18,542 bases of DNA, taken from assembly GCA_002383665.1 (NCBI GenBank), contig DFZI01000066.1, forward strand, positions 12,104 to 30,645, in the 5' to 3' direction. Of this stretch, positions 8,283 to 14,837 are shown one piece after another. The translations under genes were made by a program, and so were the position numbers. The stretch is from Dehalococcoidia bacterium UBA4060. GTDB lineage: Bacteria > Chloroflexota > Dehalococcoidia > GIF9 > UBA5629. Each line of letters begins with the position of its first letter. Positions within the stretch are counted from its first letter, which is position 1. Below the pieces are notes generated by a model. That model had not been told where the DNA came from. It ran no database searches and saw nothing but the letters and a program-made list of their open reading frames with translations.

Positions 8283-8458
8283 CAAACAGCGCCCTCGATC
8301 TCCGCAATATCTTTGCCTGGTTCTGTGGGTACAGGAAGGCTATTTACACGCAGAGCCTCGCTATAGGCCCCGACAGCTTCTTTAATATGGCGTGTGGCCT
8401 CAGCCCGGATTTGGACTCTGTAAAGCTCCGGAATGATATAATTATAGCAGTGGCTGCA
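8279..8458 (-). pseudogene. hicB-like antitoxin remnant, N-terminus lost
   Basis: The minus-strand frame ending at TGA 8279-8281 reads ...IIPELYRVQIRAEATRHI, then KEAVGAYSEALRVNSLPVP and a final ...DIAEIEGAVW. This matches the usual HicB-like antitoxin C-terminal half: a VPELPG-type turn, an A-x2-NIKEAI-x2-Y-x-EAL helix, a GLPIP-like turn and a last EIEVAV strand. The frame has no start codon: an in-frame TGA at 8459-8461 lies immediately upstream, and the region where the N-terminal 20-30 residues should be is the start of the opposite-strand GNAT gene. I therefore call it a decayed gene truncated at its 5' end. Family resemblance is from memory of the HicB pattern, not from a search. Confidence 0.5.
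8434..8442 (+). promoter_or_regulatory. Extended -10 promoter of the GNAT gene
   Basis: TGATATAAT at 8434-8442 is an extended -10 element 21 bases before the GNAT ATG. A TTGGAC hexamer at 8411-8416 is present but at a 20-base spacing, so it probably contributes little. The predicted start near 8449 leaves a leader of about 15 nt with no Shine-Dalgarno sequence. The same nine bases form the rpsO promoter on the other strand. Confidence 0.5.
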
Positions 8459-8463
8459 TCATT

Positions 8464-8898
8464 ATGGCAGAATATACGTATAAGCTGATCAAAAATAAGA
8501 GTGAGCTTAAGGATGCCTTTGAGGTGAGGAGGCAGGTGTTCACGGAGGAGCAGGGCATTCCGGAAGACCAGGTGTTCGACGGGTGGGATGATAAGGCAGT
8601 GCACATTATAGCCAGGGATGGGGAGCAGGTTATAGGCACGGCCAGGGTCCGATTTGTGGCAGATAAACAGGCCAAGCTGGAGAGGATGGCCGTCCTGAAG
8701 CCTTTCCGTGGTAAGGGTGTGGGAAGGGGTATCATGTCCTTTCTGATTGAGGAGCTGAAGAGGAGGCAGGTTGCAAAGGTGATTTTACATGCCCAGCACG
8801 ATGCCATCGGGTTCTATAAAGCCTGTGGCTACAAAACGGTGGGCAGACCTTTCCGGGAAGTGGGTATTGAGCATTTTGTGATGGAGAGGAATATTTAG
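8464..8898 (+). CDS. GNAT-family N-acetyltransferase
   Basis: This is a 144-residue acetyl-CoA-dependent N-acetyltransferase of the GNAT fold. Visible blocks are the N-terminal EVRRQVFTEEQGIPEDQ (about residues 20-36), typical of the ElaA/YjcF-like subgroup; strand beta-4 with RMAVLKPFRGKG (77-88), which includes the pyrophosphate-binding R/Q-x2-G-x-G/A loop (RGKGVG); and the C-terminal HAQHDAIGFYKACGY block, with the tyrosine that commonly acts as general acid. The ATG at 8464 lacks a Shine-Dalgarno site and lies 21 bases after an extended -10, so translation may start on a very short leader. The substrate is unknown. The gene is monocistronic, divergent from rpsO and convergent with the ABC operon. 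Its start region replaces the 5' part of a hicB-like relic, which hints at a rearrangement here. Confidence 0.88.
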   Translation: MAEYTYKLIKNKSELKDAFEVRRQVFTEEQGIPEDQVFDGWDDKAVHIIARDGEQVIGTARVRFVADKQAKLERMAVLKPFRGKGVGRGIMSFLIEELKRRQVAKVILHAQHDAIGFYKACGYKTVGRPFREVGIEHFVMERNI

Positions 8899-8917
8899 CT
8901 CAACCCCACAAAAAGAT

Positions 8918-8937
8918 GCTACAAAGCCTGCGACTAC
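8918..8937 (+). repeat. Imperfect copy of the end of the GNAT gene
   Basis: Twenty bases here match 16 of 20 positions of 8813-8832 inside the GNAT gene, and in frame encode CYKACDY where the gene encodes FYKACGY. The copy is followed at once by a stop codon. It could be a trace of a duplicated or replaced gene end, or chance. The rest of 8899-9052, between the convergent GNAT and ABC genes, shows no gene and no convincing terminator. Confidence 0.3.
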
Positions 8938-9052
8938 CACTAAGCTAACATCCAGTCCCTGAAACAGGTTCCATAAAAACAGCAGAGCTTTCGGATATTT
9001 CAAAAGCACTGATTATGAAAGGAATTTAGAGAATTAGACACTAAATAAAACC

Positions 9053-9883
9053 TCACTCCTGGCTGCTCAGTAGGATCGTATCATCCAGGAATTTCTCCCC
9101 GGCGGCCTGTTCAAAGGCAGCTATCAGGTCAGTGACAGTGAGGGCCTTCTTATCTGTCTCACCTATATCCACGACAATTCTCCCCTTGTGCATCATGACT
9201 AACCTTTTGCCATAGCGCAGGGCAACCTCCATATTGTGGGTGACCATGATCGCTGCCATCTGCTCTCGGTGTACAATCTCAGCGGTCAGTTGCAGTACCG
9301 TTTGAGCAGTTCTGGGGTCAAGGGTGGCCACATGCTCATCCAGCAGCAATATAGCAGGATTACCGATGGTCGCCATCACCAGCGCCAGAGCCTGCCTTTG
9401 CCCACCGGAAAGGTTCTTCACCGGTGTATTTAGCCTGTCCTCCAGGCCAAGCCCGAGCGAGGCCAATTGCTCACGGAATTGCTGCCGGCGCTGTTTGTCA
9501 ATGGCACTGCTTAGCCCCCTGGGATGCTTGCGTAATAGAGCCAGACAGAGATTTTCCTCAATCGTTAGCTTGCCTGCAGTTCCCACCGCAGGCTCCTGCC
9601 ATACTCTGCCCACATAGGCCGCCCGTTTATGCTCAGGAAGGTTAGTGACATCATGGCCTTTAATAATAACCATGCCGCCCCTTTCGGGCGGAAAGACGCC
9701 GGCGACAATATTGAGCAACGTGGATTTCCCTGCCCCATTGCTGCCGATGACGGTGACAAAATCCCGGTCATAGACATCCAAATCGACTCCATTCAAGGCG
9801 ATAATTTTATCGACGGAGTCCCGGGCAAATATTTTTCGTACCTTTCTCAGTTGAAGTACAATGTTATTTTCAGTTGCGTCCAT
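9053..9883 (-). CDS. ABC transporter ATP-binding protein (TrpXYZ/COG1101 type)
   Basis: This 276-residue ATPase powers the uptake system encoded with the two upstream genes. It contains Walker A GSNGAGKST (47-55), a Q-loop near Q97, the signature LSGGQ (158-162), Walker B ILLLDE (178-183), the D-loop and the switch histidine H216 in MVTHNM. The frame extends upstream to a GTG at 9922, but that codon has no ribosome-binding site and would overlap the permease by 28 bases. The ATG at 9883 has AAAGGA six bases upstream and lies 11 bases after the permease stop, so I chose it. The gene ends 154 bases from the convergent GNAT gene. Substrate is not readable from an ATPase. Confidence 0.92.
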   Translation of the reverse strand: MDATENNIVLQLRKVRKIFARDSVDKIIALNGVDLDVYDRDFVTVIGSNGAGKSTLLNIVAGVFPPERGGMVIIKGHDVTNLPEHKRAAYVGRVWQEPAVGTAGKLTIEENLCLALLRKHPRGLSSAIDKQRRQQFREQLASLGLGLEDRLNTPVKNLSGGQRQALALVMATIGNPAILLLDEHVATLDPRTAQTVLQLTAEIVHREQMAAIMVTHNMEVALRYGKRLVMMHKGRIVVDIGETDKKALTVTDLIAAFEQAAGEKFLDDTILLSSQE

Positions 9884-9894
9884 CGCCTGTCCTT

Positions 9895-10803
9895 TCACAA
9901 TCTCTGTGCCGGTGGCATCCACTCATGGCGTAGCCTTTTCTGCACATAGGGGATGGCCAGGACCACAATCACCAGCAGGGCAGTGACCAGCTTCAAATCT
10001 CCTGGCGGCATGCCCAGTCTGAGGGCAATGGTCAGGAACAGACGATAGACAAAGGTGCCCCCCAGGCAAGCCAGCAGGATAGGCGCAATTCCCTTAGGAT
10101 GAAATAGCCCTTCACCGATTATCACCGCTGCCAGCCCCATCACAATCATGCCAATCCCCATGCCTACATCACTGAACCCTTGGTTTTGAGCTACCAGAGC
10201 TCCAGCCAGAGCAACCAGCCCGTTAGAAAGAGCGCAACCCAACAACACCGTTTTATTGGTATCGGTACCCAGGCTGCGTACCATCTGCTCACTGTCGCCA
10301 GTGGCCCGCAAAGCCAGCCCGATCTCAGTCCGCAAGAACCAGTTCAATATCAGAAAGAAAACTAAAACTACCAGCGCCACGAAGATGATGGATGAAACCA
10401 TCCCACCCCCAAGACCCAACAGCCCGGCCACTACATCAAAGCTGTTTACCTCGCGCAGCAGCGGGACGTTGGCACCGCCCATTATCCTCAGATTGACCGA
10501 ATACAACCCCACCATCATGAGGATGCCGGCGAGCAAGGCACTGATTCTGAGCTCGGTATTGAGAAATCCCGTGACCAGGCCGGCGCACAGCCCTCCGGCA
10601 AAAGCGCCCAGCGTGGCTACAAAAGGATTGACCCCATTAACGATCAGCACGCCAGCTATAGCGCCCCCCAGAGTAAAAGTGCTATCCACACTGAGATCGG
10701 GGAAGGTAAGGAAGCGAAAGGTTAGATATACACCTATGGTAACGAGACCAAAGACCAACCCTTCATATAAGGATACACTCAGGACGCTTGCTATGGTATC
10801 CAC
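9895..10803 (-). CDS. ABC transporter permease (BPD_transp_2-like, COG4120 type)
   Basis: A 302-residue membrane protein with about eight to nine hydrophobic segments, of the branched-chain-amino-acid/TrpY-like permease class. Recognisable are the N-terminal YLTFRFLTFPDLSVDSTFTL region (about 27-46), which is characteristic of COG4120 permeases, the central helix-turn region around RATGDSEQMVRSLGTD (192-207) that contacts the ATPase, and the following glycine-rich transmembrane segments. It forms a channel with the ATPase gene 11 bases downstream. The GTG at 10803 has GGAG six bases upstream. A 191-base gap with a hairpin and possible internal promoter separates it from the binding-protein gene. 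Confidence 0.9.
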   Translation of the reverse strand: MDTIASVLSVSLYEGLVFGLVTIGVYLTFRFLTFPDLSVDSTFTLGGAIAGVLIVNGVNPFVATLGAFAGGLCAGLVTGFLNTELRISALLAGILMMVGLYSVNLRIMGGANVPLLREVNSFDVVAGLLGLGGGMVSSIIFVALVVLVFFLILNWFLRTEIGLALRATGDSEQMVRSLGTDTNKTVLLGCALSNGLVALAGALVAQNQGFSDVGMGIGMIVMGLAAVIIGEGLFHPKGIAPILLACLGGTFVYRLFLTIALRLGMPPGDLKLVTALLVIVVLAIPYVQKRLRHEWMPPAQRL

Positions 10804-10894
10804 TGCTGTCTCCGCGGCCGGGCCTGGACGTCAAAAAGCATCTGCGGTTCAATTCAAATTGCGTTATTTATTGGAGGAAAGGTCAACACCGGCT

Positions 10895-10915
10895 GATTCC
10901 GACTTTGCCGGAATC
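10895..10915 (-). repeat. 9-bp-stem hairpin in the binding-protein/permease gap
   Basis: Arms 10895-10903 and 10907-10915 pair around a 3-base loop (GATTCCGAC/GCCGGAATC on the plus strand), with one G-T position. No T-run follows on the minus strand, so it is not a classical terminator. It could protect the upstream message or lower readthrough into the permease, giving more binding protein than channel. Confidence 0.45.
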
Positions 10916-10934
10916 CCCTCCTCAAACGTTGCTC

Positions 10935-10963
10935 ATAATAACATAAAATCCTCAGATTGATAA
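10935..10963 (-). promoter_or_regulatory. Possible internal promoter before the permease
   Basis: On the minus strand TTATCA (10963-10958) and TATTAT (10940-10935) are 17 bases apart. The -35 matches consensus at 4 of 6 positions. A start near 10928 would place the 10895-10915 hairpin in the 5' leader of a permease-ATPase transcript. Confidence 0.3.
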
Positions 10964-10994
10964 GATTACGTGCCGCCGGCTGGTTGGAGATAGC

Positions 10995-12002
10995 CTACTT
11001 GCCCACGATATCCGTAGCTCGACCCAGCACGGACTGAGGGATAGTTATACCCATCCTTTCCGCCGCTGACGGGTTCATATACAGCTTCGTCATATCAACC
11101 CGCTTAACCGGGATTTCAGCCGGGCTTTTGCCTTGCAGGATACGTGCTGCAACCTGTCCACATTCCCTGCCCAATTGATAGTAATCAATGCCAGGAGTGG
11201 CAATTGCCCCCCTCTCCACCGTGGCCACATCGGCAGCAAAGAGTGGTATCTTATTGGTCTCACACATCTTGACCACTGCCTCAAAGGCTGATACCACGGT
11301 ATTATCAGTAGGAACCCAGATGGCGTCAACACGTCCCACAAGCGATTGCGCTGCGGTCATCACATCGGCTGTGGTCGCTGCTACAGCCTCGACAACCTTC
11401 TCAATGCCCAGAGCCGTAGCGCACTTCTTGAGCTCATCCACCTGCACCTTGGAGTTCACCTCACCAGCATTATAAATTACCCCTAACCTCTTAACATTGG
11501 GCACAATGTCTGTAATCAGCTTCACTTGAGTGGGCACATCAGCCCAATCACTGATGCCCGTTACATTGCTACCGGGCTTATCCCAGCTTTCCACTAAGCC
11601 AGCCGCTACGGGGTCGGTTACCGAGCCAAAGACAACCGGTATATTTGCATTCTCAGTCGCCTTGGCACAGGCCTGAGCGGTTTGAGTGGCTATGGCAAGG
11701 ATGAGATCCACCTTATCCAGAACAAATTTCTGAGCGATAGAGGCCGCTAACGTCATGTCACCCTCAGGATTGCGGAAGTCATACGCTATATTCTTCCCTT
11801 CCACAAAGCCCTCCTCCGCCATCTGGTCAATAAAACCCTGGCGATTGGCATCCAGAGCAGGATGGGTGATTATTTGGGTTATGCCAACCCGTATCTTTTC
11901 CGACGGAGCCGGCCCGCATCCAGCCAGGACGGGCAAGGCCGCAGCTATTAATGTTATCAAGCAAATGATACTAATCAGTGCCGGTAATCGTTTCATTCCC
12001 AA
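10995..12002 (-). CDS. ABC transporter substrate-binding lipoprotein (COG2984 / TrpX-like)
   Basis: This 335-residue protein is the extracytoplasmic receptor of the system. Residues 1-29 form a lipoprotein signal peptide: a basic start, a hydrophobic core (about 8-25) and lipobox LAGC with the lipidated C29. The mature part has the two-lobed periplasmic-binding fold, starting RVGITQIITHPALDANRQGF and including VFGSVTDPVAAGLV, RLGVIYNAGE and a late GIDYYQLGRECG block, all typical of COG2984. Members of this group bind tryptophan or tyrosine in streptococci, but the family is broad, so the ligand here is open. The TTG at 12002 is six bases after GGGAGG; the ATG at 11996 is 12 bases away and remains possible. 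It is divergent from dnaX, with a long inverted repeat between them. Confidence 0.92.
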   Translation of the reverse strand: MGMKRLPALISIICLITLIAAALPVLAGCGPAPSEKIRVGITQIITHPALDANRQGFIDQMAEEGFVEGKNIAYDFRNPEGDMTLAASIAQKFVLDKVDLILAIATQTAQACAKATENANIPVVFGSVTDPVAAGLVESWDKPGSNVTGISDWADVPTQVKLITDIVPNVKRLGVIYNAGEVNSKVQVDELKKCATALGIEKVVEAVAATTADVMTAAQSLVGRVDAIWVPTDNTVVSAFEAVVKMCETNKIPLFAADVATVERGAIATPGIDYYQLGRECGQVAARILQGKSPAEIPVKRVDMTKLYMNPSAAERMGITIPQSVLGRATDIVGK

Positions 12003-12088
12003 TTGACGCCTCCCTTTAATATTTTTATCTGAGCAATTTATTGCAATTATTGATTCACCCGCACACTTTATTTTCTCTTCAGCGGAAA

Positions 12089-12120
12089 CTGCTATGCGGA
12101 TATATCATATCGCATATCAG
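12089..12120. promoter_or_regulatory. 32-bp imperfect inverted repeat, candidate operator
   Basis: Arms read outward from a 3-base centre (12104-12106): GATAT/ATATC, then a single unpaired G (12098), then TATGC/GCATA, one mismatch (12092/12117), then CTG/CAG. This gives about 13 paired positions per arm. It lies between the divergent ABC lipoprotein gene and dnaX, 87 bases upstream of the lipoprotein start. It could be an operator for a dimeric repressor or a hairpin in a long leader. Confidence 0.45.
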
Positions 12121-12199
12121 CAAGCAAGTTCAACAGCAATGTTTACATCAATTCTGCCCCCTGTCATCCTGGCCTTTACCGCCTGCCGAGGGGTTGGGG

Positions 12200-12205
12200 T
12201 ATAAT
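12200..12205 (+). promoter_or_regulatory. -10 element of dnaX, implying a leaderless message
   Basis: A perfect TATAAT at 12200-12205 is only 9 bases before the dnaX ATG, so the transcript should begin near 12212, about 3 nt before the start codon. The best -35 candidate is TTTACC at 12175-12180 (19-base spacer) or TTACCG at 12176-12181. No Shine-Dalgarno sequence lies in the usual window, consistent with leaderless translation. Confidence 0.55.
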
Positions 12206-12214
12206 AACTGCACT

Positions 12215-13903
12215 ATGAGTTCTCAGGTCTTCTATCGCAAATGGCGGCCCCAATCATTCTCAGAGGTAGTGGGGCAGGAACACGTCATCCAGACCCTGCG
12301 CAATGCCATCAGGGGCAACCGCATCGCTCATGCCTACCTCTTCTGCGGGCCACGCGGCAGTGGCAAGACCTCTACCGCCCGCATCTTTGCCAAGGCGGTC
12401 AACTGCCAGTCCCCCATTGATGGAGAGCCCTGCAATAAATGTGATTCCTGCGCAGTCATAAATAAGGGCAGCGCCCTCGATATTATCGAGATTGACGAGG
12501 CCAGCAACCGCGGCATCGACGATATGAATGAGCTCAAAGAGCGCGTCAATTACTCCCCCAACTTCCTGCGCTACAAGGTCTATATTATCGATGAGGTTCA
12601 CATGATAACCAGGGAGGGCGCCAATGCCTTCCTTAAAACCCTGGAGGAGCCGCCACCCCACGTGATTTTTATCCTGGCCACCACAGACCCGCATAAGATC
12701 ATTTCAACCATCACATCTCGCTGCCAGCGCTTCGATTTCCACCGCCTGTCTTCCGGCGCAGTCGTCTCCCGTCTCGCTCACATCTGTCAGCAGGAAGGCG
12801 TGAAGGTAGACCCGGAGGTGCTCAAGCTGATCGCCAGAATCTCCACCGGCAGCCTGCGGGATGCCACCAACCTGTTGGAACAGCTTATCACCTACTACGG
12901 CATGGACATCCGGCTGGAGCAGGCCCGCTCCATGCTAGGTATCAGCGGAGATCTGCGCATCCATGAGCTGGCAGGCCACATCATAGCCAGGGATGTCTCC
13001 TCCGGCCTGAAGGTGATCAATGCCGTAGCCAACGACGGGATTGACCTGCGCCAGTTCAACAGGGAGCTGGTGGACTATCTGCGGCAACTGCTGCTGGCCA
13101 AGTCCGGCTCAGCCGATATGATAGATGCCACTACCGACGATCTGGCCGAGATACAGAAGCTGGCAGGCGGAGCCACGCTTGATTACCTGCTCAACACCGT
13201 CAAGCTTTTCAGCAGCATTGATATGCGCATGGACACTTTCTCGCCGCTGCCGCTGGAGCTGGCTATGGTCGAGAGCGTTATCTCTGCCAGCAGCAAGGAA
13301 AAGACCGCCGAACAGCCTTCACACGGCGACCGGGGCGGCATCCGCAGCACAACGACTACCGCGAGGACCGGCGGGCCGGCTGAGGCAGCACGTCCGTCCA
13401 GCCTGGTAAGCAGGACACCCGGCCCGGAAACAATAATTCCCAATCAAGCTGCACAAGCACAGCAGGCCGGGTTCAGCGAGCCGCCTGAAGATAAAGAGGA
13501 AAAGCCTGTTTTACCACTCAAGTTGGATGACCCCGGCGATCTTGAATTCATCAAGCAGAACTGGAAGACTTTCATCAACTCCATGCGCGGCGAGGGCTCA
13601 GGTGGTAATCTGGATGCCCGCCTGCGCTATGCCTGCGAGCCAGTCGAGATCAGGGGCGACGTGCTGGTGCTGGGGTTCTATCATGAGTTCCACAAGAACT
13701 ATATTGATAACCGCAAATACCTCCACCTTATAGAGAAGAAGCTCAAAGAGGTCTTCGGGCATACCTATACAGTTAACTGCATTTTAATTCAACAGGGGCA
13801 AAAATCGGAGCTGAAACCGGCCGGCAGCAACCATCTTGTCGAAGCTGCCCTGAACATGGGAGCGCGGATTATCCAAGAAAATGAGGAGACGGAGAAAAAA
13901 TGA
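12215..13903 (+). CDS. dnaX: DNA polymerase III subunit gamma/tau
   Basis: DnaX is the motor subunit of the clamp-loader complex. Starting at ATG 12215 the protein has 562 residues and opens with the typical FYRKWRPQSFSEVVGQEHV. Domain I carries Walker A GPRGSGKTS (45-53), a zinc site C64-x8-C73-x2-C76-x2-C79, Walker B IIDEVH (124-129) and the SRC motif (168-170) that supplies the trans-acting arginine. Domain III extends to about residue 365, followed by a low-complexity Pro/Ala/Arg linker and a C-terminal tau-like domain. The open frame runs back to 12041, but those 58 residues are not DnaX-like and lie upstream of the TATAAT. I see no convincing A-rich slip site for a shorter gamma form. 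Its stop overlaps ybaB by 4 bases. Confidence 0.96.
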   Translation: MSSQVFYRKWRPQSFSEVVGQEHVIQTLRNAIRGNRIAHAYLFCGPRGSGKTSTARIFAKAVNCQSPIDGEPCNKCDSCAVINKGSALDIIEIDEASNRGIDDMNELKERVNYSPNFLRYKVYIIDEVHMITREGANAFLKTLEEPPPHVIFILATTDPHKIISTITSRCQRFDFHRLSSGAVVSRLAHICQQEGVKVDPEVLKLIARISTGSLRDATNLLEQLITYYGMDIRLEQARSMLGISGDLRIHELAGHIIARDVSSGLKVINAVANDGIDLRQFNRELVDYLRQLLLAKSGSADMIDATTDDLAEIQKLAGGATLDYLLNTVKLFSSIDMRMDTFSPLPLELAMVESVISASSKEKTAEQPSHGDRGGIRSTTTTARTGGPAEAARPSSLVSRTPGPETIIPNQAAQAQQAGFSEPPEDKEEKPVLPLKLDDPGDLEFIKQNWKTFINSMRGEGSGGNLDARLRYACEPVEIRGDVLVLGFYHEFHKNYIDNRKYLHLIEKKLKEVFGHTYTVNCILIQQGQKSELKPAGSNHLVEAALNMGARIIQENEETEKK

Positions 13904-14205
13904 GCCAGTTTAACATGCGCCAGATCCAGGAGCTTCAGGCCAAAATGATGAAGGCCCAGGAGGAGCTGGGCAAGGCCACGGTCGAAGTCACAGCCGGCGG
14001 CGGCGCTATCAAGATCGTGATCAATGGTCACCAGCAGTTCCAGTCGGTGGAGATCTCGCCTGAGGTGGTCAACCCCGAGGAAGTCGAGTTCCTCCAGGAC
14101 CTGGTGCTGGCGGCCTGCAACGAAGCCGTGCAGAAATCGCAGGAGATGGCCGCCCAGAGCATGAGCAAGCTGACCGGCGGTCTTAAGATACCCGGACTTA
14201 TGTAG
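13900..14205 (+). CDS. ybaB: Nucleoid-associated protein YbaB/EbfC
   Basis: A 101-residue YbaB/EbfC-family protein, a small dimeric DNA-binding protein found between dnaX and recR in most bacteria. It shows the N-terminal coiled helix rich in Gln, Met and Lys (MRQIQELQAKMMKAQEEL, residues 6-23), the short sheet TVEVTAGGGAIKIVINGH (27-44) and the C-terminal helix around VLAACNEAVQKSQEM. The ATG is in an ATGA overlap with the dnaX stop, with GGAG just upstream, so its translation is coupled to dnaX. The name EbfC is also used; its exact role (DNA binding, possible replication or repair link) is not settled. Confidence 0.95.
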   Translation: MSQFNMRQIQELQAKMMKAQEELGKATVEVTAGGGAIKIVINGHQQFQSVEISPEVVNPEEVEFLQDLVLAACNEAVQKSQEMAAQSMSKLTGGLKIPGLM

Positions 14206-14214
14206 GAGGCCTAG

Positions 14215-14826
14215 TTGAACCCTGATTTCCTGTCTGCCGCCAGGCCTATTTCACGTCTGATCCAGGAGTTTAATAAGCTGCCTGGCATCGGGCCTAAGAG
14301 CGCCCAACGCCTGGCCTATCATCTTTTACAATCTCCTCCCGAAAAGGCACGTGACCTGGCTGAGGCCATTATTGCCATCAAGGAAAATCTCAAGCTCTGC
14401 TCGACCTGCCTGAATATTACCGACTCTGATCCCTGCAGCATCTGCGCCGACGATTCGCGTGACCGGACGCGCATCTGTGTGGTCGAAGAGCCCATCGATA
14501 TCATGCCACTCGAACGCACCAGGAAATACTACGGCCTTTACCACGTCCTGCATGGCGTGATCTCGCCCGGCGACGGCATCAAGCCGGAGGACCTGCATAT
14601 CCGCGAGCTGCTTGACCGGCTGAGCGAAGGCAGTGTGGTGGAGGTCATACTTGCCACCAATCCCAATGCCGAAGGGGAGGCTACCTCGCTCTACATTCAG
14701 CGCCTCATCTCCCCTCTCGGGATCAGGATCACACGCCTGGCCAGAGGCTTGCCCTTCGGCGGCGACCTTGAATACGCCGATGACGTGACCCTCAGCCGCG
14801 CACTTGAGGGCCGGCAGGAGATGTAA
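14215..14826 (+). CDS. recR: Recombination mediator RecR
   Basis: RecR forms a ring that, with RecO (and RecF), loads RecA on SSB-coated single-stranded DNA at gaps. The 203-residue protein has the helix-hairpin-helix KLPGIGPKSAQRLAYHLL (21-38), the C4 zinc site C62-x2-C65-x8-C74-x2-C77, a Toprim domain starting ICVVEEPIDI (87-96), the HGVISPGDGI loop (113-122) and the Walker-B-like ATNPNAEGEATS block (147-158). The start is TTG at 14215, fixed by GGAGG at 14205-14209 five bases upstream; this site overlaps the ybaB stop codon. All key residues are present. Confidence 0.97.
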   Translation: MNPDFLSAARPISRLIQEFNKLPGIGPKSAQRLAYHLLQSPPEKARDLAEAIIAIKENLKLCSTCLNITDSDPCSICADDSRDRTRICVVEEPIDIMPLERTRKYYGLYHVLHGVISPGDGIKPEDLHIRELLDRLSEGSVVEVILATNPNAEGEATSLYIQRLISPLGIRITRLARGLPFGGDLEYADDVTLSRALEGRQEM

Positions 14827-14837
14827 TAAGCTTTCTT

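Noticed and set aside
9884..9922. GTG at 9922 as start of the ABC ATPase
   Set aside because: No ribosome-binding site and a 28-base overlap with the permease; the ATG at 9883 has AAAGGA at proper spacing.
10256..10960. 234-residue plus-strand frame opposite the permease
   Set aside because: Antisense to a conserved membrane protein; rich in Pro/Ser/Thr/Arg as expected from the complement of hydrophobic codons.
12041..12214. 58-residue N-terminal extension of the dnaX frame
   Set aside because: It is not DnaX-like, contains the inverted repeat and lies upstream of a TATAAT; DnaX proteins begin at the MSSQVFYRKWRP segment.
13270..13340. Programmed frameshift site in dnaX for a gamma form
   Set aside because: Short A-runs exist but no A-rich heptamer with a following stable stem is evident.
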